A stretch of 8,447 nucleotides of DNA, from the NCBI GenBank assembly GCA_016928125.1, contig JAFGLK010000183.1:1-8447 (forward strand), given 5' to 3'. Source of the DNA: Anaerolineae bacterium. GTDB taxonomy: Bacteria; Chloroflexota; Anaerolineae; UBA1429. The notes beneath the pieces were generated by a model, which saw nothing but the letters and a program-made list of their open reading frames with translations, did no database searches and was not told where the DNA came from. Position 1 is the stretch's first letter. Each line of letters begins with the position of its first letter. Below are positions 1 through 6,197 of the stretch, in pieces. Made by a program: the position numbers and the translations under genes.

Positions 1-1121
1 CCGATCTCAGCGCGCTCCTGCCGATCCAAAGTAAAGTGCGACATGAGCGCTGGCTGCTCGACGATGCTCTCGACGCCGCCAAAGCTGGGGCCCATGTACG
101 GAATCCGAAGGGCATCGATAAAGTGAGCTGTGCCCTCCAGATCGGAATCCACCTCAAAGCTGATCACGCCGCCAAAGCCTTTCATCAGGCGCTTGGCGAT
201 CTCATGATCTGGATGGGAAGGAAGCCCAGGGTACCAGACGCGGCGCACCGCCGGATGGCGCTCCAGGAACTCGGCCACGCGTTGCCCGCTGGCGTTCTGG
301 CGCTCCATGCGCAGGCTCAAGGTCTTGAGACCTCTGAGCAAAAGGTAGAGCATGTTGGGGCCTGGAATCGGGCCCAGCATGCCGTTCGTCTCTCTGATCT
401 TGGCGATGTGCGTGGCGCTGCCAATGACGGCCCCCGCCAGAAGATCGTTATGTCCGCCCAGATACTTGGAGCCGCTCTGGATCACCAGGTCGATGCCATG
501 CTCCAGCGGCCTGAGGTTGTAGGGACTGCCAAAGGTGGCGTCGATGACGGTGAGCAGGCCATGCTCGCGGGCGGTGGTCGCCAAACCATCGATGTCGATG
601 ATGCGCAGATAGGGATTGGTGGGGGTCTCGCTGATCACGAGCCGAGTCGTGGGTCGAATGGCCTCCACCAGCGCGGCCTCGTCGCCTAACGGGACGATGG
701 TGCTCTCGACCCCAAAACGGGTCATGAATTCGCGCGAGAACTGACGCGTCTTACGGTAGCAGTCGTCGGTCAAGATGTAATGATCGCCCATCGAGAGAAA
801 GGTGAGCAGCGTGCAGGTGATGGCGGCCATGCCACTGGCAAACACCAAGGCCTTCTCACCGCCCTCCAACGCAGCCAGCTTGTTCTCGACCGTCTCTTGG
901 GTGGGATTGCCATAGCGCCCATATTCGCCGCGCAAGAGATCCTGTTGCTCCTCTTTGCGCCGCATGTGCGCTAGGAGCGCCTCGGTATTCTCGAAATGAT
1001 AGGTTGAGGTCTGAACGATCGGCATCGTCAGCGAGCCATAGGGCTTGTTCTTGGGTTCTCCGGCGTGCACACTCTGGGTGCTGAAATGCATCTCGGCCAG
1101 CTCTTGCGATTCACTGAACAT
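1..1121 (-). CDS. PLP-dependent trans-sulfuration enzyme, cystathionine gamma-synthase-like (metB-like), 3' end cut by window
   Basis: I translated the minus strand from ATG at 1121-1119 and found 373 codons with no stop before the window edge. The protein belongs to the Cys/Met metabolism PLP-dependent family (cystathionine gamma-synthase, O-acetylhomoserine sulfhydrylase, methionine gamma-lyase), cytosolic enzymes of fold type I. Visible motifs: EYGRYGNPT near residues 66-74 (phosphate-binding Tyr and Arg from the partner subunit), ASGMAA at 95-100, ETPTNP at 165-170, the cofactor Asp in VIDATFGSP (D194), the Schiff-base lysine in GSKYLGGHND (K219), and SFGGVES near 346-352. About 25-35 C-terminal residues are missing compared with the usual 380-400. 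The start has a strong GGAGG at 1129-1133, 7 nt before the ATG. The SAM-I riboswitch upstream argues for a methionine-biosynthesis role, so cystathionine gamma-synthase is the best guess. Sulfhydrylase or lyase activity cannot be excluded from sequence alone. Confidence 0.93.
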   Translation of the reverse strand, partial: MFSESQELAEMHFSTQSVHAGEPKNKPYGSLTMPIVQTSTYHFENTEALLAHMRRKEEQQDLLRGEYGRYGNPTQETVENKLAALEGGEKALVFASGMAAITCTLLTFLSMGDHYILTDDCYRKTRQFSREFMTRFGVESTIVPLGDEAALVEAIRPTTRLVISETPTNPYLRIIDIDGLATTAREHGLLTVIDATFGSPYNLRPLEHGIDLVIQSGSKYLGGHNDLLAGAVIGSATHIAKIRETNGMLGPIPGPNMLYLLLRGLKTLSLRMERQNASGQRVAEFLERHPAVRRVWYPGLPSHPDHEIAKRLMKGFGGVISFEVDSDLEGTAHFIDALRIPYMGPSFGGVESIVEQPALMSHFTLDRQERAEI

Positions 1122-1127
1122 GCGCTT

Positions 1128-1134
1128 CCCTCCC
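1128..1134 (-). promoter_or_regulatory. Ribosome binding site of the metB-like gene
   Basis: The minus strand reads GGGAGGG, with the GGAGG core ending 7 nt before the ATG at 1121. It fixes the start codon and lies only 8 nt downstream of the second leader hairpin, so folding of that hairpin could affect ribosome access. Confidence 0.75.
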
Positions 1135-1169
1135 AAAGCAAACGCCTCATCTCGCTCAGAGATGAGGCG
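1135..1169 (-). terminator. Second leader hairpin with weak U-tract (possible second attenuator)
   Basis: A perfect 11-bp stem (1159-1169 with 1143-1153) closes a 5-nt loop. On the minus strand it is followed by TTTGCTTT, an interrupted T-tract. The 5' arm contains CTCATCTC, which is fully complementary over 8 nt to the P1 3' strand of the SAM-I aptamer (1241-1248). It could be a backup terminator or a structure affecting the ribosome binding site just downstream. The broken T-tract makes strong termination uncertain. Confidence 0.55.
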
Positions 1170-1179
1170 CCGTTTTCGC

Positions 1180-1219
1180 AAAATAAAGGTCTCTTCATCT
1201 CGCGCTGGATGAAGAGACC
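1180..1219 (-). terminator. Intrinsic terminator of the SAM-I riboswitch
   Basis: A perfect 12-bp stem (1208-1219 with 1188-1199) with an 8-nt loop is followed directly on the minus strand by TTTATTTT, a classic Rho-independent terminator. The 5' arm GGTCTCTTCATC can instead pair with the P1 3' strand and the bases after it (1236-1246). That alternative has 11 base pairs including one G-U, plus one bulged U. These are the expected mutually exclusive states: P1 closed with the terminator formed when SAM is bound, antiterminator when SAM is scarce. Confidence 0.88.
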
Positions 1220-1240
1220 GTGTTTTGGCTAAGCAGGCCT

Positions 1241-1391
1241 CTCATCTCCCAGACATCCCCCTCGGGGACTCTGACGGACTTGGCACCTTCGATTCGAGCT
1301 AGAGTCGCCGGTCGATGCCGGATGAGTGTGACCCGCCCGTCAAGGGTTGCCGAGGCTTCACAGGGCCGTTCCCTCCGCCTCTCTCTATGAG
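1241..1391 (-). promoter_or_regulatory. SAM-I (S-box) riboswitch aptamer
   Basis: On the minus strand the aptamer begins with CTCAT (1391-1387) and closes with ATGAG (1245-1241), forming P1. The conserved S-box core is present in order: AGAGAGGCGGAGGGA, then GGCCC, then GAAGCCTCGGCAACC, then AAGGTGCCAAGTCC, then a P4 hairpin with a CCCC/GGGG core, then GGGAGATGAG. These blocks align well, from memory, with the Bacillus subtilis yitJ S-box leader. SAM-I riboswitches bind S-adenosylmethionine and normally turn off methionine and SAM synthesis genes by premature termination. The position in the leader of a metB-like gene fits exactly. P1 appears short, about 5 clean base pairs. Confidence 0.93.
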
Positions 1392-1415
1392 CGCCGCGAT
1401 CTATGCGTTTTGGAA

Positions 1416-1444
1416 ACTATACCATGCCAGAAGAACAAGGTCAA
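1416..1444 (-). promoter_or_regulatory. Sigma70-type promoter of the metB-like gene and its riboswitch
   Basis: The minus strand reads TTGACC (1444-1439), a 17-nt spacer, then TATAGT (1421-1416). Both hexamers match the consensus at 5 of 6 positions. Predicted transcription start is near 1409, about 18 nt before the first P1 base of the aptamer, giving a leader of roughly 290 nt. Confidence 0.8.
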
Positions 1445-1462
1445 ATCGGACGATCGGCCAAC

Positions 1463-1491
1463 TTGACGGTTATTCGAGTCTGAGGCAAAAT
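1463..1491 (+). promoter_or_regulatory. Likely sigma70-type promoter of gpmA
   Basis: TTGACG (1463-1468), a 17-nt spacer and CAAAAT (1486-1491; 4 of 6 positions match the -10 consensus) precede gpmA. The predicted start of transcription is near 1498, giving an untranslated leader of about 40 nt. It lies back to back with the metB-like promoter; the two -35 boxes are 18 bp apart. Confidence 0.6.
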
Positions 1492-1537
1492 GAAGCTTAA
1501 TCTTCGTTCCACTAGCCATCGTCAGGTGAGGTGTGCT

Positions 1538-2281
1538 ATGTACAAACTGGTTCTCGTCAGGCACGGTGAAAGCATCTGGAACCTGGACAATTTCTTCTCA
1601 GGCTGGACGGATGTGGATCTGTCTCCGGGAGGCGTGACGGAGGCTGAGGAAGCCGCCAGACTCCTGAGAGACGGTGGCTACACCTTTGATATCGCCTACA
1701 CCTCTGTGCTCAAACGCGCCATTCGTACGTTGTGGATCATTCTCGACAAGCTCGACCTGATGTGGGTGCCCGTCTATCGCTCTTGGAGACTGAATGAGCG
1801 TCACTATGGCGCGTTGCAGGGCCTACACAAGACACAGACCGCCCAGAAGCACTCGCCCGAGCAGGTGCATATCTGGCGTCGAAGTTGGGATGTGCCCCCG
1901 CCGCCCCTGACCAAGGATGACCCGCGCTATCCGGGTCACGATTCGCGCTATGCTGATCTGTCTGAGGCGGAGTTGCCTCTCACCGAGTGTCTTAGGGACA
2001 CAGTGGCGCGCATGTTGCCCTACTGGCACGAGACGATCGCGCCGCAGGTCGAGGCCGGGAAAAAGGTTATCGTCGTGGCCCATGGGAACAGCCTGCGAGC
2101 GCTCGTCAAATACCTCGACGACATCTCGGACGAAGAGATTCCGGATCTCAACATTCCGACAGGGATACCCCTGGTGTATGAGCTGGACGAGAATCTGCGA
2201 CCGATTCGTCACTACTACCTAGGGGATCCGGAGGTCGCCGCCAAAGCAGCCGCGGCAGTGGCCGCTCAGGCTACGCAGTAA
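1538..2281 (+). CDS. gpmA: 2,3-bisphosphoglycerate-dependent phosphoglycerate mutase
   Basis: This cytosolic glycolytic enzyme interconverts 3-phosphoglycerate and 2-phosphoglycerate through a phosphohistidine. The 247-residue product, close to the 250 of E. coli GpmA, opens with [12 protein letters not shown]8 and the phosphorylated H9 correspond to E. coli R10 and H11. R60 and E87 (in [11 protein letters not shown]) match R62 and E89, and H182 in [11 protein letters not shown] matches H184, so the active site is complete. The C-terminus is an alanine-rich tail, common in this family. I chose the ATG at 1538 because GAGG sits 6 nt before it and the family motif follows at once. An upstream in-frame ATG at 1490 would add 16 unrelated residues and overlaps the likely -10 box. 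The gene is divergent from the metB-like gene and converges on pfkA. Confidence 0.95.
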   Translation: MYKLVLVRHGESIWNLDNFFSGWTDVDLSPGGVTEAEEAARLLRDGGYTFDIAYTSVLKRAIRTLWIILDKLDLMWVPVYRSWRLNERHYGALQGLHKTQTAQKHSPEQVHIWRRSWDVPPPPLTKDDPRYPGHDSRYADLSEAELPLTECLRDTVARMLPYWHETIAPQVEAGKKVIVVAHGNSLRALVKYLDDISDEEIPDLNIPTGIPLVYELDENLRPIRHYYLGDPEVAAKAAAAVAAQATQ

Positions 2282-2290
2282 GAGCTGTAT

Positions 2291-2326
2291 CTGCCTGGTG
2301 GGGATGCAAGAGATCCCACCAGGCAG
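2291..2326. terminator. Hairpin between convergent gpmA and pfkA, likely bidirectional terminator
   Basis: A 12-bp perfect stem (2291-2302 with 2315-2326) can extend to 14 bp if G2303 bulges. It starts 10 nt after the gpmA stop and ends 18 nt from the pfkA stop. There is no T-tract on either strand, so it may slow polymerase, protect the 3' ends of the mRNAs or act with Rho rather than act as a classic intrinsic terminator. Confidence 0.6.
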
Positions 2327-2343
2327 GCTCAGCAGAGTGAGGC

Positions 2344-3327
2344 TCAGCGGGCGAGCGCTTGCGCCATCGCATAGTCGCTCTCGTCAATGCCTCGCGTGCC
2401 CTGGGCGACCTCGCTCAAGGGGGTCATTGTGACCTCGCCCTGGACCATCCCCACCAGAAGACCGCTCTTGCCCGCGTGAAGCTGTTCCACAGCCCCTGCG
2501 CCAAGGCAGGTGGCCAGAAAGCGGTCTCGAGCCGAGGGGGATCCGCCGCGTTGGATGTGCCCCAGCATGCTCAGGCGCACCTGGAAGCCGGTCTCTTGGC
2601 GACGGTTCTCGAGATGCGCTACGATCTCGGTCGCTTGAGGCTTCGCCCCGGTCGCTACGGCGATGATGCAGTGCCGTTTGCCGCGCACATAGCTGTTTGC
2701 TACCTGGCGCGCCACGCCATCGAGAGTAAAGGGCACCTCTGGAAGGCAGATGATCTCTGCCCCTCCGGCGATGCCCGCCATCAGCGCCATATAGCCGCAC
2801 TGGCGGCCCGCCATCTCGATCAAGAAGGCCTGTTCGTGCGAGGAAGCCGTGTCCTTGATGCGGTCTATGGCATCGATCGCCGTATTGAGCGCCGTATCGA
2901 CGCCGACAGCCTGATCGGTACCGTACACATCGTTCTCGATCGTGGCCGGAATCCCGACGACGGGGATCCCCGTCTCGGAGAGAGCGTGCGCGCCGCGCAT
3001 GCTGCCGTCGCCCCCGATCACGACCAGGGCGTCCATGTCGCGCTCGTTCAGGCTGCGCTGAGCCTCGCGCAGCCCTTGGGCTGTGCTGAACTCCTCGCAG
3101 CGCGATGATCCCAGGAATGTCCCGCCTCGCTCAATGACATGACTCACCGAGCGTGAGGTGAGAGACGTGAAATCGTCGCCGAGCAGGCCGGCATATCCCC
3201 GCAAGACGCCCCACACTTCCCAGCCATAGTGCAGAGCCATGCGCACCACCGCACGCACACAAGCGTTCACGCCGGGGCTATCGCCCCCGCTGGTGAGCAC
3301 TGCTAGACGATGCATGCGATCTTCCAT
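2344..3327 (-). CDS. pfkA: 6-phosphofructokinase family protein with altered substrate-site residues
   Basis: Family role: ATP-dependent phosphorylation of fructose 6-phosphate to fructose 1,6-bisphosphate in the cytosol. The 327 residues show TSGGDSPGVNA (12-22), RGGTFLGSSR (67-76), GGDGS (105-109, the ATP-type form; PPi enzymes usually have GGDD), GRQCG (174-178) and GHIQRGGSP (256-264). Aligned by eye to E. coli PfkA with a +4 offset, R72, T125, D129, R171, R243, H249 and R252 are kept. The proton acceptor D127 is E131, the F6P-contacting R162 is Q166 and E222 is T226. It may therefore be a slow, differently specific or regulatory PFK. The start is ambiguous: ATG at 3327, or ATG four codons later (3315) with GGAAG ahead of it, which gives 323 residues, nearer to family length. 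It lies 58 nt downstream of pgk, probably in the same transcript. Confidence 0.9.
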   Translation of the reverse strand: MEDRMHRLAVLTSGGDSPGVNACVRAVVRMALHYGWEVWGVLRGYAGLLGDDFTSLTSRSVSHVIERGGTFLGSSRCEEFSTAQGLREAQRSLNERDMDALVVIGGDGSMRGAHALSETGIPVVGIPATIENDVYGTDQAVGVDTALNTAIDAIDRIKDTASSHEQAFLIEMAGRQCGYMALMAGIAGGAEIICLPEVPFTLDGVARQVANSYVRGKRHCIIAVATGAKPQATEIVAHLENRRQETGFQVRLSMLGHIQRGGSPSARDRFLATCLGAGAVEQLHAGKSGLLVGMVQGEVTMTPLSEVAQGTRGIDESDYAMAQALAR

Positions 3328-3385
3328 CCAGATTCTCAGTCCCTTTGTCCGGTCGAGGCGGGCACCCGTTACTCAGTACCGGCCT

Positions 3386-4561
3386 CTATTTGTCGTCGAG
3401 CGCGGCGATGCCTGGCAGCTTCTTGCCCTCCAGAAACTCGAGCGAGGCCCCGCCGCCGGTGGAGATGTGGGACATCTCATCTGCCAGCCCCGCCCGCTCG
3501 ACGGCTGCCGCCGAATCGCCCCCGCCGATGATGGTGATGGCGCCCGACTCGGCCAGCGCCCTGGCCACGCCAAACGTGCCCTCGGCAAAAGGCGCCATCT
3601 CAAAGACGCCCATTGGGCCATTCCAGACCACCGTGCCGGCCCCTTGCACCTTGCCCGCAAAGAGGCTCACGGTTTTCGGGCCGATATCCAGAACGCGCCA
3701 GCCGGCCTCGACGCCGTCAAGCGACACAACCTTGTGGTTCGCATCGGCTGAAAAAGCATCGGCCACCACCAGATCCACGGGCAAAACAAGCTTGTCCTCC
3801 GCTTTGGCCATCAATTCGGAGGCCTGCTCGAGGCTATCCGCCTCGATCAAGGAATCAGCCATCTCGTAGCCTTGAGCCTTCAAGAAGGTGTTCGCCATGC
3901 CCCCACCGATCAGCAGAGTATCGGCCTTGGCGAGCAGGTTCTCGATCACGCCGATCTTGTCCGAGATCTTGGCCCCGCCCAGGATGGCGACAAAGGGCCG
4001 CTTGGGGTCCTGCACTGCGCTCCCGATGAAGGCAATCTCCTTCTCTACCAAAAAGCCTGCCACCGCGGGCAGATAGGCGGTCACACCCTCGGTGGAGGCA
4101 TGGGCGCGGTGCGCGGTGCCAAACGCATCGTTGACATACACATCCGCGAGGCTGGCCAAGGCCTTGGCAAAGTCAGGATCGTTTTTTTCCTCCTCGGCAT
4201 GAAAGCGTAGGTTCTCGAGCAGCACCACATCGCCCGGCCCCATGGCAGCGACCGTCGCCTGGACCTCTGGGCCGATGCAGTCAGCGAGCTTCTTGACCGG
4301 CACGCCGAGAAGCTCGTGCAGTCGCTCGCCCACCGGATCGAGCCGCATGCTCTCCACCGCCTTGCCCCTAGGTCGCCCGAGATGCGAACACAAGATCACC
4401 GCGGCGCCCTGCTCACGGAGGTACGCGATGGTGGGGATCGCGGCGCGAATGCGGATATCATCGGTGATACGGCCCTCGTCATCCTGGGGCACATTGAAAT
4501 CGCAGCGCACCAGGGCTTTCTTTCCAGTCCAGGACACATCTTGAACCGTTCTCTTGTTCAT
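3386..4561 (-). CDS. pgk: Phosphoglycerate kinase
   Basis: This cytosolic enzyme transfers phosphate between 1,3-bisphosphoglycerate and ADP, giving 3-phosphoglycerate and ATP. The 391-residue length is typical for a bacterial Pgk. The whole set of family motifs is present: RCDFNVP (19-25), SHLGRP (59-64), LLENLRFH (114-121), [13 protein letters not shown] (144-156), [12 protein letters not shown] (195-206), NGPMGVFE (314-321), GGGDS (346-350) and [18 protein letters not shown] (367-384). I see no missing key residue. The ATG is supported by GGAGG 7 nt upstream on the minus strand. pfkA follows 58 nt downstream on the same strand with no clear terminator between them. Gapdh, triose-phosphate isomerase and enolase genes, frequent neighbours of pgk, are not in this window. 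Confidence 0.97.
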   Translation of the reverse strand: MNKRTVQDVSWTGKKALVRCDFNVPQDDEGRITDDIRIRAAIPTIAYLREQGAAVILCSHLGRPRGKAVESMRLDPVGERLHELLGVPVKKLADCIGPEVQATVAAMGPGDVVLLENLRFHAEEEKNDPDFAKALASLADVYVNDAFGTAHRAHASTEGVTAYLPAVAGFLVEKEIAFIGSAVQDPKRPFVAILGGAKISDKIGVIENLLAKADTLLIGGGMANTFLKAQGYEMADSLIEADSLEQASELMAKAEDKLVLPVDLVVADAFSADANHKVVSLDGVEAGWRVLDIGPKTVSLFAGKVQGAGTVVWNGPMGVFEMAPFAEGTFGVARALAESGAITIIGGGDSAAAVERAGLADEMSHISTGGGASLEFLEGKKLPGIAALDDK

Positions 4562-4646
4562 CCTGACGCCTCCGTGCTCAAAAACTGTATTCTCTCACAA
4601 AAGACCGTGCACGCCAACCATCGCACCGCCCCCGAGAGGCAGCGGA

Positions 4647-4665
4647 GTTTGTGTCATTGGCAAAC
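4647..4665 (-). repeat. Dyad GTTTG-N9-CAAAC at the predicted pgk transcription start
   Basis: GTTTG (4647-4651) and CAAAC (4661-4665) form an inverted repeat with a 9-nt centre. It falls almost exactly at the predicted +1 to +20 of the pgk transcript, where a repressor would block initiation or where a small 5' hairpin would stabilise the mRNA. The arms are only 5 bp, so chance is quite possible. Confidence 0.3.
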
Positions 4666-4672
4666 CCGCGCT

Positions 4673-4700
4673 ATTCTAGCACAAAGGATGGACAGCGCAA
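4673..4700 (-). promoter_or_regulatory. Probable extended -10 promoter of pgk-pfkA
   Basis: The minus strand reads TGC immediately before TAGAAT (4678-4673), an extended -10 element matching the -10 consensus at 5 of 6. A weak -35 (TTGCGC, 4700-4695) lies 16 nt upstream. Transcription would start near 4666, leaving a pgk leader of about 105 nt. Confidence 0.5.
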
Positions 4701-4751
4701 AGCCCTTGGTCCGGTCACGATACCCTTTGATTGTTGCATCGTGCCACAGAA

Positions 4752-4767
4752 CGTCGACGATCGTACG
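4752..4767. repeat. Three overlapping short palindromes upstream of the lipoprotein gene
   Basis: CGTCGACG (4752-4759), ACGATCGT (4757-4764) and CGTACG (4762-4767) are each perfect palindromes and overlap one another. They lie about 120 bp before the lipoprotein start and 85 bp beyond the -10 box of pgk. They could be a regulator-binding site, but short palindromes of C, G and few other bases also arise by chance in GC-rich DNA. Confidence 0.25.
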
Positions 4768-4883
4768 GTGCTCGCGGTTGCCTCGTCCTTTCGACGCGTT
4801 GTGACCATAGCCGCAGCTCTTGGACGGGGCAGAGCGCCATCGAAAGCCATCGGGTGCAGCCGAAGAGAAGAGAGGAAGTAAGG

Positions 4884-6173
4884 ATGAGGTGGTGGCGATC
4901 ACTTGTCTATACGCTGTGCATCCTGCTCGTGACGATAACATGTATAGCAGGCTGTGCGCCGCGGCTCGGATACGCGCCCACGCCTGAGCCGGTCACCCTG
5001 CGTTTCGCCTTCCGTGAGCAGACGGTGGAGCTGGAAACGCTCATCGGACAATTTCACGAAAAGTACCCCTGGATCACCGTCGAACTCTTGACATCAGAAC
5101 GTTTTGGCGACCAACTGAATGCCTTGATCCTGGCTGGCAACCTGGATGTGTTCCAGGACGGACGCGAAGCGCTACAATACGTCGAGCAAGGGCTCATCGC
5201 GCCACTGGATGATATCCAGCTGGGCGATTGGTCGAACATCCGCGATGACTACATCAGCGGGGCCTGGGAGGGCTTGAGCATCGCCGGCCAACAGTGGGGC
5301 ATACCCGCGGGCATGGACATGCTGGTCGCGTATGTGAATATGGATCAGGCCCTGGCGCTCAATGTGGATGTGCCCGACGCCGACTGGACGCTGTTTGAGT
5401 TCGTCGAACTGGCCACGGAACTCAACTACCCCGAGGGATTGCCCCACGCCGAGGGCACGCGCCTGTGGGGCTTTTGCAGCGATCCCAATGGCATCGATCC
5501 GATCGTCTTCACCTATCTGCATGGTGGACGGGTGGTGGATGACATCAACTCCCCCAGCGAGGTGCTGCTTGACTCGCCCGATACCGTCGAAGCCATCCAA
5601 TGGTACTCGGATCTCTTCAATAGCTACGGGGTAGCCCCCTTTCCTGATGTGGTGAGATCCACCTTCCGGCGATTCGGCGTCTATGAGGCCGCCGTAAGGG
5701 GCTCCTGTGGCATATGGCTCGGCTGGTACAGCGGCCGTGGAGGGCTGGATACCCCCTTTGAGTGGGGTATGAAGTGGCGCATGTTGCCGCTTCCACGGGA
5801 TAGAGAGAGCTTTGGCCTCGGCGATGTCGAGGGGTACTTTATCCTCAAGGAGAGCGAGCATCCCCAGGAGGTGCTCAAGCTTCTGCGTTTCCTGGCCGAC
5901 CACTGGGAGGCCGCGGGGAGCAATATGCCTCCCAGGCGATCCTTGTTGACCAGTAAGGGGTATGAGGAGGCCGTGGGAGAGGAGACCATGGCTGTGATCG
6001 AGCGTTTCCCCGATCGCGTGCTGATGCTGCCCGCAGGAGAGAGCCCTGCGCTGGACCAAGTGGGCAGTGTCTTCCTGTCCAGCATCGAGCTGATCATCAA
6101 GGAGGATTTGGACGCCGGCCAGGTGCTCGAGGAGGGGCAACGTCAAGTCAAGGACGTCTTCAAGCAGCCGTAG
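4884..6173 (+). CDS. Extracellular solute-binding lipoprotein (ABC sugar importer family 1 type)
   Basis: The product is predicted to sit on the outer face of the cytoplasmic membrane and capture a solute, probably a carbohydrate, for an ABC importer. From ATG 4884 it has 429 residues, a normal length. The N-terminus is a lipoprotein signal: positive MRWWR, a hydrophobic stretch at 7-19 and a lipobox IAGC with C24 as the lipid-modified cysteine. Family-like segments include the YPWITVELL strand near 61-69, GIPAGMDMLVAYVNMD (139-154), DWTLFEFVELATEL (167-180), AAVRGSCGIWLG (269-280) and GYFILKESEHPQEVLKLLRFL (near 317-337). C198 and C275 could form a disulfide, but that is a guess. GAGG lies 8 nt before the ATG. 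No permease or ATPase gene is next to it, so its partners must be encoded elsewhere. The ligand cannot be named from sequence. Confidence 0.9.
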   Translation: MRWWRSLVYTLCILLVTITCIAGCAPRLGYAPTPEPVTLRFAFREQTVELETLIGQFHEKYPWITVELLTSERFGDQLNALILAGNLDVFQDGREALQYVEQGLIAPLDDIQLGDWSNIRDDYISGAWEGLSIAGQQWGIPAGMDMLVAYVNMDQALALNVDVPDADWTLFEFVELATELNYPEGLPHAEGTRLWGFCSDPNGIDPIVFTYLHGGRVVDDINSPSEVLLDSPDTVEAIQWYSDLFNSYGVAPFPDVVRSTFRRFGVYEAAVRGSCGIWLGWYSGRGGLDTPFEWGMKWRMLPLPRDRESFGLGDVEGYFILKESEHPQEVLKLLRFLADHWEAAGSNMPPRRSLLTSKGYEEAVGEETMAVIERFPDRVLMLPAGESPALDQVGSVFLSSIELIIKEDLDAGQVLEEGQRQVKDVFKQP

Positions 6174-6197
6174 GTTGTTGGGCTGAGGATAGGGCCG

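Larger units (their letters stand above)
4562..4883. other. Divergent intergenic region between pgk and the solute-binding lipoprotein gene
   Basis: This 322-bp stretch holds no convincing gene. Toward pgk it contains a probable promoter (4673-4700) and a dyad at 4647-4665. In the middle is a run of overlapping palindromes (4752-4767). Toward the lipoprotein gene I see a good ribosome binding site (GAGG at 4872-4875, 8 nt before the ATG) but no clear sigma70 promoter. An in-frame upstream ATG at 4731 exists, but the signal peptide shows that translation begins at 4884. Confidence 0.6.

Noticed and set aside
36..689. Plus-strand open frame of 217 codons
   Set aside because: It lies opposite the clear metB-like enzyme on the minus strand, whose full set of PLP-enzyme motifs explains this region. 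The plus-strand product resembles no family I know.
1490..1537. Upstream ATG giving gpmA 16 extra residues
   Set aside because: The added residues match no phosphoglycerate mutase, the ATG overlaps the likely -10 box, and the ATG at 1538 has a ribosome binding site and gives family length.
2359..3108. Plus-strand open frame of 249 codons
   Set aside because: It is antisense to the phosphofructokinase gene and is kept open by GC-rich codon use; no ribosome binding site or family motif was seen.
3349..3386. Possible hairpins between pgk and pfkA (CCGGT/ACCGG and GAGGC/GCCTC)
   Set aside because: The stems are only 5 bp, mutually exclusive and without a T-tract. They do not support a terminator or attenuator.
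5172..6146. Minus-strand open frame of 324 codons opposite the lipoprotein gene
   Set aside because: Long, but the plus strand encodes a protein with a signal peptide and solute-binding family features. The antisense product shows no recognisable domain.
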